Assembly: GCA_023407575.1 (NCBI GenBank)
Contig: JAEYLX010000037.1
Span: 1-49,332 of the forward strand
Origin: Bacillota bacterium
Lineage (GTDB): Bacteria; Bacillota; Clostridia; Lachnospirales; Lachnospiraceae
Reading direction: 5' to 3'
Length of the DNA: 49,332 bases
The position numbers were made by a program, and so were the translations under genes. The notes beneath the pieces are model-generated. The model searched no databases and was not told where the DNA came from. It saw only the letters and a list, made by a program, of their open reading frames with translations. Shown in pieces: positions 16,080 through 24,942 of the stretch (position 1 is its first letter; each line of letters starts with the position of its first letter).

Positions 16080-19000
16080 TTACTCTACTGATTTTAATGC
16101 CTGAATCATATCTATAGTTTTTAATTTGTAATAGGTTACGACTTGCATTAGACTGGAGAATACAATGGTCATAATTGCTGAGAGTATAAAGCTAATTACG
16201 TGTATTTTCCTCATCAATACCATGGCATCTCGTTCAATTGCTCCTATAACGAACCCATGGAGGACGATGCCTAGAACCAAGCCGAACGCAATACTAATTA
16301 AGGTTAGAATAAAGGCTTCTCGATAAATATAACCGTTTGTTTCATTATCTCGAAAGCCTAAAACCTTAAGTGTTGCAATTTCACGAGTACGCTCACTAAT
16401 ATTAATAGATGTAAGATTATAAAGGACAATGATAGCAAGCAGTGATGCTACAACAACAAGTAGTGTAATAATCCCATTCAAACTTTTATTATTGTCTAAA
16501 GCAGTCTGCATAATGTCTGAGGTTAAGATAACATTTACAATTTGGTCGCTGTCAATTAATCGTTTAGCCATCGCAGTTTCATCACCGCTATAACTGGATA
16601 CAATTGTATTATAAAGTGGCTCCTCTTCAAAAATAGTACGATATTGGTCACTGTTGATATAAACATAGTTTGAGAGATAATTCTCTGATATAGCAGTGAC
16701 AGGCAGTGTGTATAGATTATTGTCGCTGTCTTTCAAGGTAAAGTCATCACCAATATTAAGTCTAAGCTTATCAGCGATTTTCTGTGAAATTACTACACCT
16801 TCTGTTATGAAGACAGCTGTAGAATTATCTGCTTTATATAAATGAAAGTGTTTCTCAAAGGTCTCAATGTTTTCTGGTACAATCAAAAATGCGTCAATCG
16901 AATTGGATTTTACTTCACATTTAATTGCTGACTGCTTTAATAATAATGGATTAATCAAAACTTCTTTCATCAAAAGACTTTCAACTTCATTCTTCAGTTG
17001 TTTCGTTTCATTCTTCAGTACAATCATGTTGTCATATTCAAAGATTTCATTGTATTGTCTTTCTGCAATTCCATTCATACTATCTCGTATACCAAAGCCT
17101 ACCAATAGAAGAGCAGAGCAACCGGCAACACCAACGATGGTCATCAAAGCCCTCTTTTTATATCGGAACATATTACGGAAGGTAACCTTCCAGGTAAAGG
17201 ATAGATGCTTCCAGATAAATCCGATTCGTTCAAGTAATATTTTTTGACCGTTTTTCGGAGGAATAGGACGCATTAATACCGAAGGATGGTGACGAAGCTC
17301 TCGATTACAGGCAACAAGTGTAACTATAGTCATTAAAGTCAGAGCAGTAACCAGAATAAAGATAAATACAGTTACATCATATTGTAGAATAAGCTCTGGT
17401 AGTATAAATTGGAAATTAGAATAAATAAGGGGAGGGATAATAATGCACCCCGCAAAAAATCCAATTACTGTACCAAGGGTTGTAGCGGAAAGTACATAGA
17501 ATAGGTAGGTACCTATGATACTTTCGTCCTTATAACCTAGAGAAGTTAAAGTGCCAAGCTCACCACGTTCTTCAGCAATCATTCTTGCCATGGAATTGGA
17601 AGTCATTAATATTACAATAGCTATAAATAAAAACGGGAAGACTACTGCAACAGAACTTACAACATCGATACTATTCTTTAAATCTGTATAACCAACAGCA
17701 GCATCACGATTGTTGATATACCAGGTAGGATGTTCGATTTCTGATAACTTTTGCTTGGCATCGGATAATTTTCCTTCTGCCTCTGCAATCTCATCATTAA
17801 ATTTTGCGAGATTTTCATTATACTCCTTATAACCGTCGGAAAGCTTTGCTTCATTATCTGCTAATTCTATTTTTGCCTTTTCAATTTCATTCTTTGCCTT
17901 TGTAATTTCACTTTCAAAGGTATTGATTCCTTGATTAAGTTCTGATTCCTGTGCTTTTAAGGTTTTAATGGATTCTTTGAGTTGAAATAAACCTTCTCTT
18001 GCAATCACTTGTTGTTCCAGAGTGGCTTGCAACTGTGAATACTCCGAACTTTCAACAGGTAATTGGCTTAGTTGGGTTTCCATGGTCGCAATGCCTGTGT
18101 CCAATTGGGAAAGGATAGTATCAAGCTCGGACTGTTTGATACCCTGTTGTGCAAGGGCGGCATCTATCTTTTGCCAACCATCAGCAATTTGTTCTTTTGC
18201 ATCTTTAAACTCTGCATTTTGCTTTTCTTCGGTATCATTTAACTCGGCTTCATTTTCTAAAAGCTCAGCTTTACCGTCTTTTAATTTTTTTGCATTGTCA
18301 TCCAGTTCTAACTTTGCATCAGCAAGGGCTTGTTCGCCATCTGATTTTTCTGCGATAAATTTATCTTCATTTTCTGTAATTTCATTATTCGCGGTATCAT
18401 AAATCTCTTGATAGCGGGCATCTTCTCTAACTGCCTTTATATTAATAATTGCATCATTTATAGATTGAGAGATAGTTTCATATTCTTTTGAATAGGCAAG
18501 GACATCCGATGGTACCTTTGCTTGAAGATAGATTTCGGTATAGGCATCTAAAAGAAAAGCATTTTTGTTTATGAATACATAGGAGGAGAGCTTGCCATCT
18601 CCAATTGTTGTGCTGCCATAATCCTTAGAAAGAAATAAAGCTGATTCAACTGTACCAACAACAGTGTACTCTGAAAATTCCAGCTTGTCCGATGTATCTT
18701 CGGTGAGCTGTATTACATCTCCCACCTTATAACTTCTATCATCTGCAAGACATTCCTGAATGGAAGAAGGCATCCTTCCAGTGATCAATTTAACGATATT
18801 TACTGTATCCTCCAAGGAGATAACGCGAAGTGCATTTTCGTTGCTTAATAAATCCAGGGAGTAGCTTGGAATCACCTTGGAAACTCCGGGTAGAGAGGAA
18901 AGAGCTGTTACATCATCTTTTGTTAATCCCATTGTACTGATTATCTTATAATCCATCAGGCGCTGGTCAGAGTAATATTCATCAGCAACAGCAAGCATAT

Positions 19001-19118
19001 CAGGTGTGCTAGCTTGGATACCGGCATAAAAACCTACTCCAATCATTACAATAATTAAGATGGAAATATATCGCCCAAAGGATTTTCTTATCTTCTTTAA
19101 CGTATTTTTATATAGCAT
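16080..19118 (-). CDS. FtsX-family ABC permease with long extracytoplasmic coiled coil
   Basis: A 1012-aa permease. A first helix (about 16-38) leads to an external region that includes ~230 residues of heptad-rich Lys/Glu coiled coil (about 235-470). Three helices follow (about 490-515, 540-570 and 590-615), then a second unit with a helix near 665-685 and three C-terminal helices (about 875-900, 925-950 and 970-1000). This plan is common in Firmicutes exporters linked to TetR control. I chose the ATG at 19118; GTG codons at 19130 and 19127 are in frame and overlap the ATPase stop, so coupled translation is likely in either case. Substrate unknown. Confidence 0.88.
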   Translation of the reverse strand: MLYKNTLKKIRKSFGRYISILIIVMIGVGFYAGIQASTPDMLAVADEYYSDQRLMDYKIISTMGLTKDDVTALSSLPGVSKVIPSYSLDLLSNENALRVISLEDTVNIVKLITGRMPSSIQECLADDRSYKVGDVIQLTEDTSDKLEFSEYTVVGTVESALFLSKDYGSTTIGDGKLSSYVFINKNAFLLDAYTEIYLQAKVPSDVLAYSKEYETISQSINDAIINIKAVREDARYQEIYDTANNEITENEDKFIAEKSDGEQALADAKLELDDNAKKLKDGKAELLENEAELNDTEEKQNAEFKDAKEQIADGWQKIDAALAQQGIKQSELDTILSQLDTGIATMETQLSQLPVESSEYSQLQATLEQQVIAREGLFQLKESIKTLKAQESELNQGINTFESEITKAKNEIEKAKIELADNEAKLSDGYKEYNENLAKFNDEIAEAEGKLSDAKQKLSEIEHPTWYINNRDAAVGYTDLKNSIDVVSSVAVVFPFLFIAIVILMTSNSMARMIAEERGELGTLTSLGYKDESIIGTYLFYVLSATTLGTVIGFFAGCIIIPPLIYSNFQFILPELILQYDVTVFIFILVTALTLMTIVTLVACNRELRHHPSVLMRPIPPKNGQKILLERIGFIWKHLSFTWKVTFRNMFRYKKRALMTIVGVAGCSALLLVGFGIRDSMNGIAERQYNEIFEYDNMIVLKNETKQLKNEVESLLMKEVLINPLLLKQSAIKCEVKSNSIDAFLIVPENIETFEKHFHLYKADNSTAVFITEGVVISQKIADKLRLNIGDDFTLKDSDNNLYTLPVTAISENYLSNYVYINSDQYRTIFEEEPLYNTIVSSYSGDETAMAKRLIDSDQIVNVILTSDIMQTALDNNKSLNGIITLLVVVASLLAIIVLYNLTSINISERTREIATLKVLGFRDNETNGYIYREAFILTLISIAFGLVLGIVLHGFVIGAIERDAMVLMRKIHVISFILSAIMTIVFSSLMQVVTYYKLKTIDMIQALKSVE

Positions 19119-19123
19119 ATCAA

Positions 19124-19825
19124 TCACCACACAATCTCACTGGCACTTTTTGGGTGCTCATTGAGTAGAACTTCTTCCACCGTACCATTTTTTATTTTAA
19201 TAACTTTATCGGCGATTTCTGCTATAACTGCATTATGAGTGATTAGAACGGTAGTCATTCCCATGTTTTTGCAGTTGGTCTGTAAAAGTTCTATGATACG
19301 TTGTCCGGTAAGACTATCAAGAGCTCCAGTAGGTTCATCACATAATAGAAGTTTGGGGTTTTTGGCAATTGCTCTGGCAATGGCAACTCGTTGTTGCTCA
19401 CCACCGGATAATTGAGAAGGAAAGTTATTCATACGTTCACTAAGTCCGACTTGTTCCAGTATTTTAGCAGGTTCTAAGGAATCAGGACAGATTTGGCAAG
19501 CCAGCTCAACATTTTCGAGAGCAGTTAGATTGCCAACTAGGTTATAAAACTGAAATACAAATCCAATGTCTTTTCGTCGATAATCAACAAGCTCTTTCTT
19601 TTTAAATTTGTGTACTTCGTTCCCATCCACTACAATACTTCCGTCGCTTGGCTTATCCATACCGCCAAGCAGATTTAATACTGTAGTTTTACCTGCACCG
19701 GATGGACCAAGAATAACTACAAATTCGCTTTTATTAATAGAAAAACTACAGTTATCCACCGCAGTAATTTTCATATCTCCAATATTATATTCTTTTTTTA
19801 TATCCTGAAATTCAATTAATGGCAT
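19124..19825 (-). CDS. ABC transporter ATP-binding protein
   Basis: A 233-aa MacB/LolD-type ATPase: Walker A GPSGAGKTT, Q-loop FVFQFYN, signature LSGGEQQRVAIARA, Walker B LLLCDEPTGALDS and switch His in LITHN. GGAGG lies 6 bases before the ATG. It is the first gene of a two-gene minus-strand operon with the coiled-coil permease. A TetR-family gene is divergently transcribed 263 bases away and is the likely regulator. Confidence 0.93.
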   Translation of the reverse strand: MPLIEFQDIKKEYNIGDMKITAVDNCSFSINKSEFVVILGPSGAGKTTVLNLLGGMDKPSDGSIVVDGNEVHKFKKKELVDYRRKDIGFVFQFYNLVGNLTALENVELACQICPDSLEPAKILEQVGLSERMNNFPSQLSGGEQQRVAIARAIAKNPKLLLCDEPTGALDSLTGQRIIELLQTNCKNMGMTTVLITHNAVIAEIADKVIKIKNGTVEEVLLNEHPKSASEIVW

Positions 19826-19849
19826 AGCATCCTCCAGTTATTATACATC

Positions 19850-19959
19850 GTGTTGAATAATTTGCATTTTAATAGTATACTTACATAATGAAACAAATAC
19901 AATAATCAGATTAAATTGAAACGAAAGTTATCCAACACAAGATAAAAATCTGTTGGATA
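19850..19959. promoter_or_regulatory. Divergent control region with three GTTGGATA-like half-sites
   Basis: TATCCAAC (19929-19936) and GTTGGATA (19952-19959) form an inverted pair. A third, near-identical half-site GTTGAATA lies at 19852-19859 and is inverted relative to the first. They sit between the exporter operon and the TetR gene, where an autoregulated TetR operator is expected. The pairing also allows a hairpin. Confidence 0.4.
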
Positions 19960-20088
19960 CTTTAGAAATATTTAATTAAATAATATTTAATTGTTCCAGC
20001 TTAGTAAGAGCCAAACAGTTAGAAAACAGAGGTTTTTAAACTTGGTTTTCAATAGTTACAATCGGTTGTGTCAGATAGGAGGATTAAT

Positions 20089-20658
20089 GTGGAAAAGAAA
20101 ATTGATGGCAGAGTTAGATATACGAAGATGGTAATAAGAAATAGTTTTGTGAGTTTGTTAAAACAGAAGCCCCTATCTAAAATAACAATTAAGGAAATCT
20201 GTGAAGGAGCTGATATAAACCGTGCTACATTTTATGCTCATTATACGGATCAATATGATCTCTTAAAACAGTTAGAGAATGAAATATTAAACGATATTAA
20301 TCAATATCTGAACAATTTTGATTACAATAATAAAGAAAGTACTCATATCGAAATGATTGATAATATCATTATTTACATTGCTCAGAATGCAGAAATATTT
20401 GACTTGTTTTTGAACTCCATGGGAGATATTGAATTTCAACAGGAGCTAATTTATATCATAGGGAATCAGCACTTTACAACCTTACCGGGCACTAAGACAC
20501 TAAGTAAGGAAGATATGGACTTTATGTTTTGCTTTTTAGCAAGTGGTGCAGTAGGAGTAATTAAAAGATGGTTAAAAAATGATAGGAAGAAATCCACAAA
20601 GGACTTGGCGGAATTAATATTAAAAATAGCTATGACCGGGCAGCAATCCTTTGCGTAA
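20089..20658 (+). CDS. TetR/AcrR-family transcriptional regulator
   Basis: A 189-aa regulator. The N-terminal helix-turn-helix is clear (ITIKEICEGADINRATFYAH, about residues 30-49). The all-helical C-terminal half would bind a ligand and resembles the TetR_C_7/8 groups. I chose the GTG at 20089 because AGGAGG at 20077-20082 is 6 bases upstream; an in-frame GTG at 20068 would add seven residues. It is divergent from the ABC exporter operon, so repression of that exporter and of itself is the simplest hypothesis. Its stop lies two bases from the stop of the convergent membrane gene. Confidence 0.88.
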   Translation: MEKKIDGRVRYTKMVIRNSFVSLLKQKPLSKITIKEICEGADINRATFYAHYTDQYDLLKQLENEILNDINQYLNNFDYNNKESTHIEMIDNIIIYIAQNAEIFDLFLNSMGDIEFQQELIYIIGNQHFTTLPGTKTLSKEDMDFMFCFLASGAVGVIKRWLKNDRKKSTKDLAELILKIAMTGQQSFA

Positions 20659-20659
20659 C

Positions 20660-21202
20660 CTATTTCCAGCAATATAAAGTTTCACTATGTTTCCAGTATT
20701 TAATTTCAATTACTTTAACAGGTTTAATAATAAATAATTCCCAATATGTTGATGAGTCAACTTCAAATGTTATTTCCTTTCCCTCTAATGTAGTACCGAT
20801 AAGATAGTATTTAGAATTTCTTAGTCTATCTGTATGTACATTTGATTTATCTGAGATTTCGAAAGAAGTGGTCACTGTTCCTTCAATGATATCTTTTGAT
20901 ATGTCAGGTATATTTCTCCCAACTTTATGAAAAGAGAAAATAGAAATTGTGATAAGAATAATTATTACAAAGAAACTAATTATGGGTTTTTCTTCGGCAT
21001 AAATCATCAATCTAATGTTTTTTACTATTACAAAGAATAAAAGTATTTCGAAAATAATAAATAAAAATACGTCAAATTCCTTGGCAAATAAAGCGTACTT
21101 GCCATCAAATTCATCTATAAATTTTGATACAACATATATAATTACTGATACTATAAATAGAAAAATTTTTAAAGCATATTTCTTATTTAAATACTTTCTC
21201 AA
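20660..21202 (-). CDS. Membrane protein of unknown function
   Basis: A 180-aa protein. There are three hydrophobic segments at about residues 11-29, 41-62 and 72-92. A C-terminal domain of about 85 residues (IPDISKDIIEGTVTTSFEIS onward) probably lies outside the membrane and looks beta-rich, with a GKEITFEVDSSTYWELF stretch. I do not recognise the family. The start is TTG at 21202 with AAGGAGA 8 bases upstream. It converges on the TetR gene with one base between stops, and no terminator is visible between them. Confidence 0.65.
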   Translation of the reverse strand: MRKYLNKKYALKIFLFIVSVIIYVVSKFIDEFDGKYALFAKEFDVFLFIIFEILLFFVIVKNIRLMIYAEEKPIISFFVIIILITISIFSFHKVGRNIPDISKDIIEGTVTTSFEISDKSNVHTDRLRNSKYYLIGTTLEGKEITFEVDSSTYWELFIIKPVKVIEIKYWKHSETLYCWK

Positions 21203-21331
21203 ATTATGCGTCTCCTTGAATGTGATTTCGAATGACTTGATAATATTATATAGTTAAAATACTGCGATATCAATCATCTTTTCTCATTAAATTATAGGAA
21301 AGGTGATTGATAAAAGGTTAATTTAGACTGA

Positions 21332-21360
21332 TTGAATTATCTTTACAATAGAGGTATACT
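21332..21360 (+). promoter_or_regulatory. Sigma-A-like promoter of the HD-ABC operon
   Basis: TTGAAT (21332-21337), exactly 17 bases, TATACT (21355-21360). It predicts a leader of about 150 bases before the HD gene. In the leader CAAGTT (21399-21404) can pair with AACTTG (21464-21469), enclosing a GC-richer segment; I do not recognise a riboswitch class. The rest of 21203-21515 shows nothing more. Confidence 0.65.
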
Positions 21361-21515
21361 AGGACGTAAATACTTAGATTTAAGAAGCTATTCAGAACCA
21401 AGTTCGTAAAACATTAGCATCCTCGCTGGCTGTCGCCAAAAAGAAATAATTAACATGAAAAGCAACTTGTCGTTATAGCTTGAATTATAAATTTATCCTT
21501 AGAAAGGTATTATAT

Positions 21516-22085
21516 ATGGATATAAAGCAATATGTGACATTTATTGAAGAAGCAGAAAAGCTAAAATCAGTGGTACGAACAGCTTGGACCAGTACTGGGA
21601 GGCGAGAAAGTACGGCTGAGCATTCCTGGAGACTGGCATTGTTTGCAGGAGTTTTGTCAGCTAAAAGCCCAGAAATTGACTTGACTAAGGTGTTATTAAT
21701 GTGTCTTATTCACGATATTGGTGAGATTTATGAGGGAGATATCTCCGCAGCTCTTAGACCGGACAAAGAGGACAAGTACCAGGCAGAATATGAAGCAGCA
21801 AAGAACGTTTTTTCCCTTTTACCAGAAGAGCAGGCGAACAGTATGATGAATATTTGGTTAGAGTACAATGAAAATATGACTCCAGAAGCAAAGCTGGTGA
21901 AAGCACTGGATAAGGCAGAAACCATTATTCAGCATAATCAAGGAGAAAACCCTTTTGATTTTGACTATAAATTTAATCTTGAATATGGGAAAGAGTACTT
22001 TGATCAGAGTGAACCATTAAAAACATTAAGAACACTGATTGATGAAAAAACAAAAGAAAAATTGCTGAATGAAATAAAGGAGTGA
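21516..22085 (+). CDS. HD-domain phosphohydrolase (YfbR-like)
   Basis: A 189-aa HD-superfamily protein. The metal ligands are visible in order: His in STAEHSWRLALFAG, the HD pair in CLIHDIGEIYEGD and the late Asp in VKALDKAETIIQHN. This spacing is that of the HD_3/YfbR-type 5'-nucleotidases that act on deoxynucleoside monophosphates, but the natural substrate is unproven. The ATG at 21516 has AGAAAGG 8 bases upstream. The gene is followed after 6 bases by the ABC ATPase gene, whose AAGGAG overlaps this stop, so they form one operon. The pairing with an importer hints at salvage of a phosphorylated or nucleoside-like compound. Confidence 0.85.
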   Translation: MDIKQYVTFIEEAEKLKSVVRTAWTSTGRRESTAEHSWRLALFAGVLSAKSPEIDLTKVLLMCLIHDIGEIYEGDISAALRPDKEDKYQAEYEAAKNVFSLLPEEQANSMMNIWLEYNENMTPEAKLVKALDKAETIIQHNQGENPFDFDYKFNLEYGKEYFDQSEPLKTLRTLIDEKTKEKLLNEIKE

Positions 22086-22091
22086 CCTAGA

Positions 22092-22832
22092 ATGCAAAAG
22101 GATTTTATAGTGATAGATCAGGTATCCTTTTCTTATAAAGAGAAAGAAGTGCTTAATAAGGTCCACTTAAAACTTAAGCAGGGCAGTTCCTATGCCCTGA
22201 TAGGTAAATCCGGTTCGGGTAAGACTACCTTGCTTAATTTGATTGCCGGATTTCTTACTCCTCAAAGTGGAAGGATTTTAATTGAGGAACAAACAATAGA
22301 GAAACCAAGAAAAAAGACCGCATTTCTGTTTCAAGAGCTTGGACTTTTTCAATGGCAGACGGTAAGGGAAGCAGTCTCAATGCCACTAAAACTACAGGGT
22401 CAAAAGAAAAGACAGGAAGAGGTTGCTGGTTTGCTTAAGGACATGGGGATTTTAGAATTAGAAGATAAATATCCGCATGAATTAAGCGGGGGTGAAAGAC
22501 AACGTGTTGCGCTGGCAAGAACTTTAATAAGTGCACCAGATCTGCTACTAATGGATGAACCTACCTCTGCCTTAGATGCAATGACAAAGGAAGAGTTACA
22601 AACTTTAATACTGCGTGAACAGCACAGAAGAAGCTCGACGATGGTGTTTGTAACCCATGATGTGGAAGAAGCTCTTACGCTTGGGTCTAATATTTTAATA
22701 TTGGAAGATAATGGAACAGTTTCACAATGGGATAACCCTTATTATTCAGTTGAAAACCCAAGAGAACAACTTGACTTTTATCAGGAATGTATTAGGTTCA
22801 GAAAGTTGTTAAAGGTGGGTACAGAAGAATGA
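22092..22832 (+). CDS. ABC importer ATP-binding protein (SsuB/TauB/ThiZ-like)
   Basis: A 246-aa ATPase: Walker A GKSGSGKTT (about residues 37-45), a Q-loop in FLFQELGLF, signature LSGGERQRVAL, Walker B LLLMDEPTSALD and switch His in FVTHD. The LFQWQTVREAV stretch after the Q-loop is typical of the nitrate/sulfonate/taurine/thiamine-precursor importer branch. It overlaps the permease gene by ATGA, so the two are coupled. Confidence 0.92.
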   Translation: MQKDFIVIDQVSFSYKEKEVLNKVHLKLKQGSSYALIGKSGSGKTTLLNLIAGFLTPQSGRILIEEQTIEKPRKKTAFLFQELGLFQWQTVREAVSMPLKLQGQKKRQEEVAGLLKDMGILELEDKYPHELSGGERQRVALARTLISAPDLLLMDEPTSALDAMTKEELQTLILREQHRRSSTMVFVTHDVEEALTLGSNILILEDNGTVSQWDNPYYSVENPREQLDFYQECIRFRKLLKVGTEE

Positions 22833-23584
22833 AAGCACAAAAGCGCATCAATCTAGGTCAGAGTCAACTGTTAGGATTTTTAAGCTTTCTCCTGGTATGG
22901 CAAGCTTGCCATTTAATATTAAAAACCAATACCATCCCTTCACCCCTTGAGACAATGGAACAGGTTATTAAAACACCTGCTAAGCTATTACAGCATTGCG
23001 GTGCAAGTATTCTTCGTGTAGTTGCAGCAATTATAATTGCATTAATTCCGGCTGTTCCAATTGGAATCTTATTAGGGGTAAATAACACCTGTAAGAAATT
23101 ATTCTCACCCTTACTATATTTCATATATCCTATTCCCAAAGTAGCCTTTTTACCAGTTTTCATGATTTTATTTGGGCTGGGAAATACTTCAAAGATTACC
23201 TTGGTCACCTGGATTATAATCTTTCAGATTATTTTATCAGTGCGCGATGGGGTTGAACGGATAGATGCTGTTAACTTTAATGTAATGAATAGTTTTTGTG
23301 CTTCCGCCCTTCAAAAATATCGTTTTTTAATTCTTCCTGCAATTCTTCCACAGATATTCTCCGGACTTAGAATTAGCATTGGTATTTCCTTAGCGTCTTT
23401 ATTTTACGCAGAGAATTATGCTACAAAATACGGTATTGGATATTATATCATCAGTGCATGGACCCGTATGGATTATGTTGAAATGTTTGCTGGCATCATG
23501 ATGTTAGGTTTTGTTGGTATCTTACTGTTTAAAATAATTGATTTACTAGAATTATTATGTACTCCATGGATTAAAAAGAGGTAA
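22829..23584 (+). CDS. ABC importer permease (SsuC/ThiX-like)
   Basis: A 251-aa permease with about six membrane helices. The family's cytoplasmic coupling loop is recognisable near residues 155-190 (NSFCASALQKYRFLILPAIL, then PQIFSGLRISIGISL). Such permeases carry small organic sulfonates, nitrate or pyrimidine precursors; the ligand cannot be told from the sequence. It starts within the ATPase stop. Its probable binding protein is the convergent lipoprotein at 23847-24878. Confidence 0.9.
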   Translation: MKAQKRINLGQSQLLGFLSFLLVWQACHLILKTNTIPSPLETMEQVIKTPAKLLQHCGASILRVVAAIIIALIPAVPIGILLGVNNTCKKLFSPLLYFIYPIPKVAFLPVFMILFGLGNTSKITLVTWIIIFQIILSVRDGVERIDAVNFNVMNSFCASALQKYRFLILPAILPQIFSGLRISIGISLASLFYAENYATKYGIGYYIISAWTRMDYVEMFAGIMMLGFVGILLFKIIDLLELLCTPWIKKR

Positions 23585-23586
23585 GA

Positions 23587-23670
23587 TAGAAATTAGTATA
23601 TAGAAATTGGTATATAGAAATTAGTATATAGAAATTAGTATATAAAAATTAGCATATAAAATTTGGTATA
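23587..23670 (+). repeat. Six tandem 14-bp repeats TAGAAATTAGTATA
   Basis: Six head-to-tail 14-bp units begin at 23587, 23601, 23615, 23629, 23643 and 23657. Units 1, 3 and 4 are identical; the others differ at one to three positions. The array starts two bases after the permease stop. It may be simple replication slippage. Confidence 0.85.
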
Positions 23671-23717
23671 TAATAATATAATAGATATTCTATAATAATA
23701 AATATTATGTAACTATA

Positions 23718-23787
23718 AAATCCTCCGAACAGCTTAATTATTTCTGCAGAATCACGCAGAAACAAGTTTTAAGCGGCAGGAGGATTT
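23718..23787. terminator. Three-tier stem-loop, bidirectional terminator
   Basis: AAATCCTCC (23718-23726) pairs with GGAGGATTT (23779-23787), GCTTAA (23732-23737) with TTAAGC (23769-23774) and TTTCTGC (23741-23747) with GCAGAAA (23756-23762), all nested. It sits between convergent genes and probably ends both. Confidence 0.7.
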
Positions 23788-23846
23788 ATTAATTCATTGA
23801 TTGTATATACAAGAAATAATTAAATTGTTGATATCCAATCAGCAGT

Positions 23847-24878
23847 TTATTGCAGATAGGAGAAGTCAGTTAATTCTTCATAAGTATAGATTTTTTCAAT
23901 CAGCCCTTTTTCTTTTGTCCATGAGATAATGTTGTCAAACTGATCAACACTGATGGTACCGGCATACTTGAAATCACCTGTCATTGTGGTGAGGTATGCG
24001 CTGATTGCTTCTGGAAATTGATAATTAGTTAAGATCTCGCTATATTCTGTTACATCAGTTTCATTCATATAATCCACAGCATTATTATAAGCTTGATAGA
24101 AGGCCTTGATATCTCCTTGGCGGGAGGTAAGCATTTCGTCCATAAACATTAAAGTACCACCTTTAATACCAGCTTCCTTGGAGCTGCCTAGAAGATGTGC
24201 GCCTTGTTGCACTAACATGCCTGCTTGAGGTTCTGTAAATACAACACCATCCACTTGGTTGTTCAATAGAGCTTGTGCTCTATCGGCAAACGATGGAATT
24301 TCTACGATTTCATAAGTAAAACCATTTTCTTTTGCAAATTCGTCCATGATATATTCTAAAATAAAGTTAGGTACAAGAGAAATCTGTTTACCACTTAATT
24401 GTTCCATACTTTCAATACCGGAATCAGGAGAGGATAAGATTTTGAAATCCTCGCTAATATCAGAAGTTATTTTCATAGGAATTCCTTTATCTACAAAAGC
24501 GGCACCTGTCATAACATCGCCAATGGTAGCATCAAGTTCTCCAGCTTGTACTGCAATGTTACGATCATTAGGAGAAGCGAAGGCTTTGATGGATACTTTT
24601 AATCCGACCTCATCAAAAAATCCTTTTTCCTTTGCTAAAATAATAGGAATTGCAGATTCAGCAGGAAGTATTCCAATTGTAACTTCTTCACCACTAGGAG
24701 TTAAATCAGTTACAGCTTCAGTTGGAGCTGTTGTAGCAGCGATAGTAGGTGTTGCACTTTCAGTTGGAGTTTGCACACCTGCAGTTGGTTCAGCTTTCGT
24801 GTCATTTGTAGATTTAGAACAAGCAGCCAGTGATATTGCTACGGTTAATAACAGTAGAAAAGAAATCATTTTTTTCAT
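23847..24878 (-). CDS. ABC substrate-binding lipoprotein (NMT1/SsuA-like)
   Basis: A 343-aa lipoprotein. The signal peptide ends in SLAAC (Cys20), followed by a Thr/Pro/Ala-rich tether to about residue 65. The binding fold then starts with EVTIGILPAESAIPIILAKE and KGFFDEVGLKV, the standard opening of NMT1/SsuA/ThiY-type receptors. LNNQVDGVVFTEPQAG matches the second lobe. GGAGAT precedes the ATG. It is the likely receptor for the SsuBC-like ATPase and permease, although it is on the other strand. The deacetylase gene lies 64 bases upstream in the same direction. Confidence 0.9.
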   Translation of the reverse strand: MKKMISFLLLLTVAISLAACSKSTNDTKAEPTAGVQTPTESATPTIAATTAPTEAVTDLTPSGEEVTIGILPAESAIPIILAKEKGFFDEVGLKVSIKAFASPNDRNIAVQAGELDATIGDVMTGAAFVDKGIPMKITSDISEDFKILSSPDSGIESMEQLSGKQISLVPNFILEYIMDEFAKENGFTYEIVEIPSFADRAQALLNNQVDGVVFTEPQAGMLVQQGAHLLGSSKEAGIKGGTLMFMDEMLTSRQGDIKAFYQAYNNAVDYMNETDVTEYSEILTNYQFPEAISAYLTTMTGDFKYAGTISVDQFDNIISWTKEKGLIEKIYTYEELTDFSYLQ

Positions 24879-24942
24879 TTTTAAATCTCCTTTGAATAAA
24901 TATTAATAGTCAATTACAATTCTAATATTGTAATTAAATTAT

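Noticed and set aside
16867..18402. Plus-strand open frames of 126 codons (16867-17247 and 18022-18402)
   Set aside because: Both are antisense to the FtsX permease; the second simply mirrors the coiled-coil codons.
21361..21515. Riboswitch in the leader of the HD-ABC operon
   Set aside because: Only one 6-bp pairing is visible and no TPP, guanidine or purine-type core can be recognised.
24346..24906. Plus-strand open frame of 186 codons
   Set aside because: It is antisense to the binding-protein gene, whose lipobox, ribosome binding site and fold are clear.
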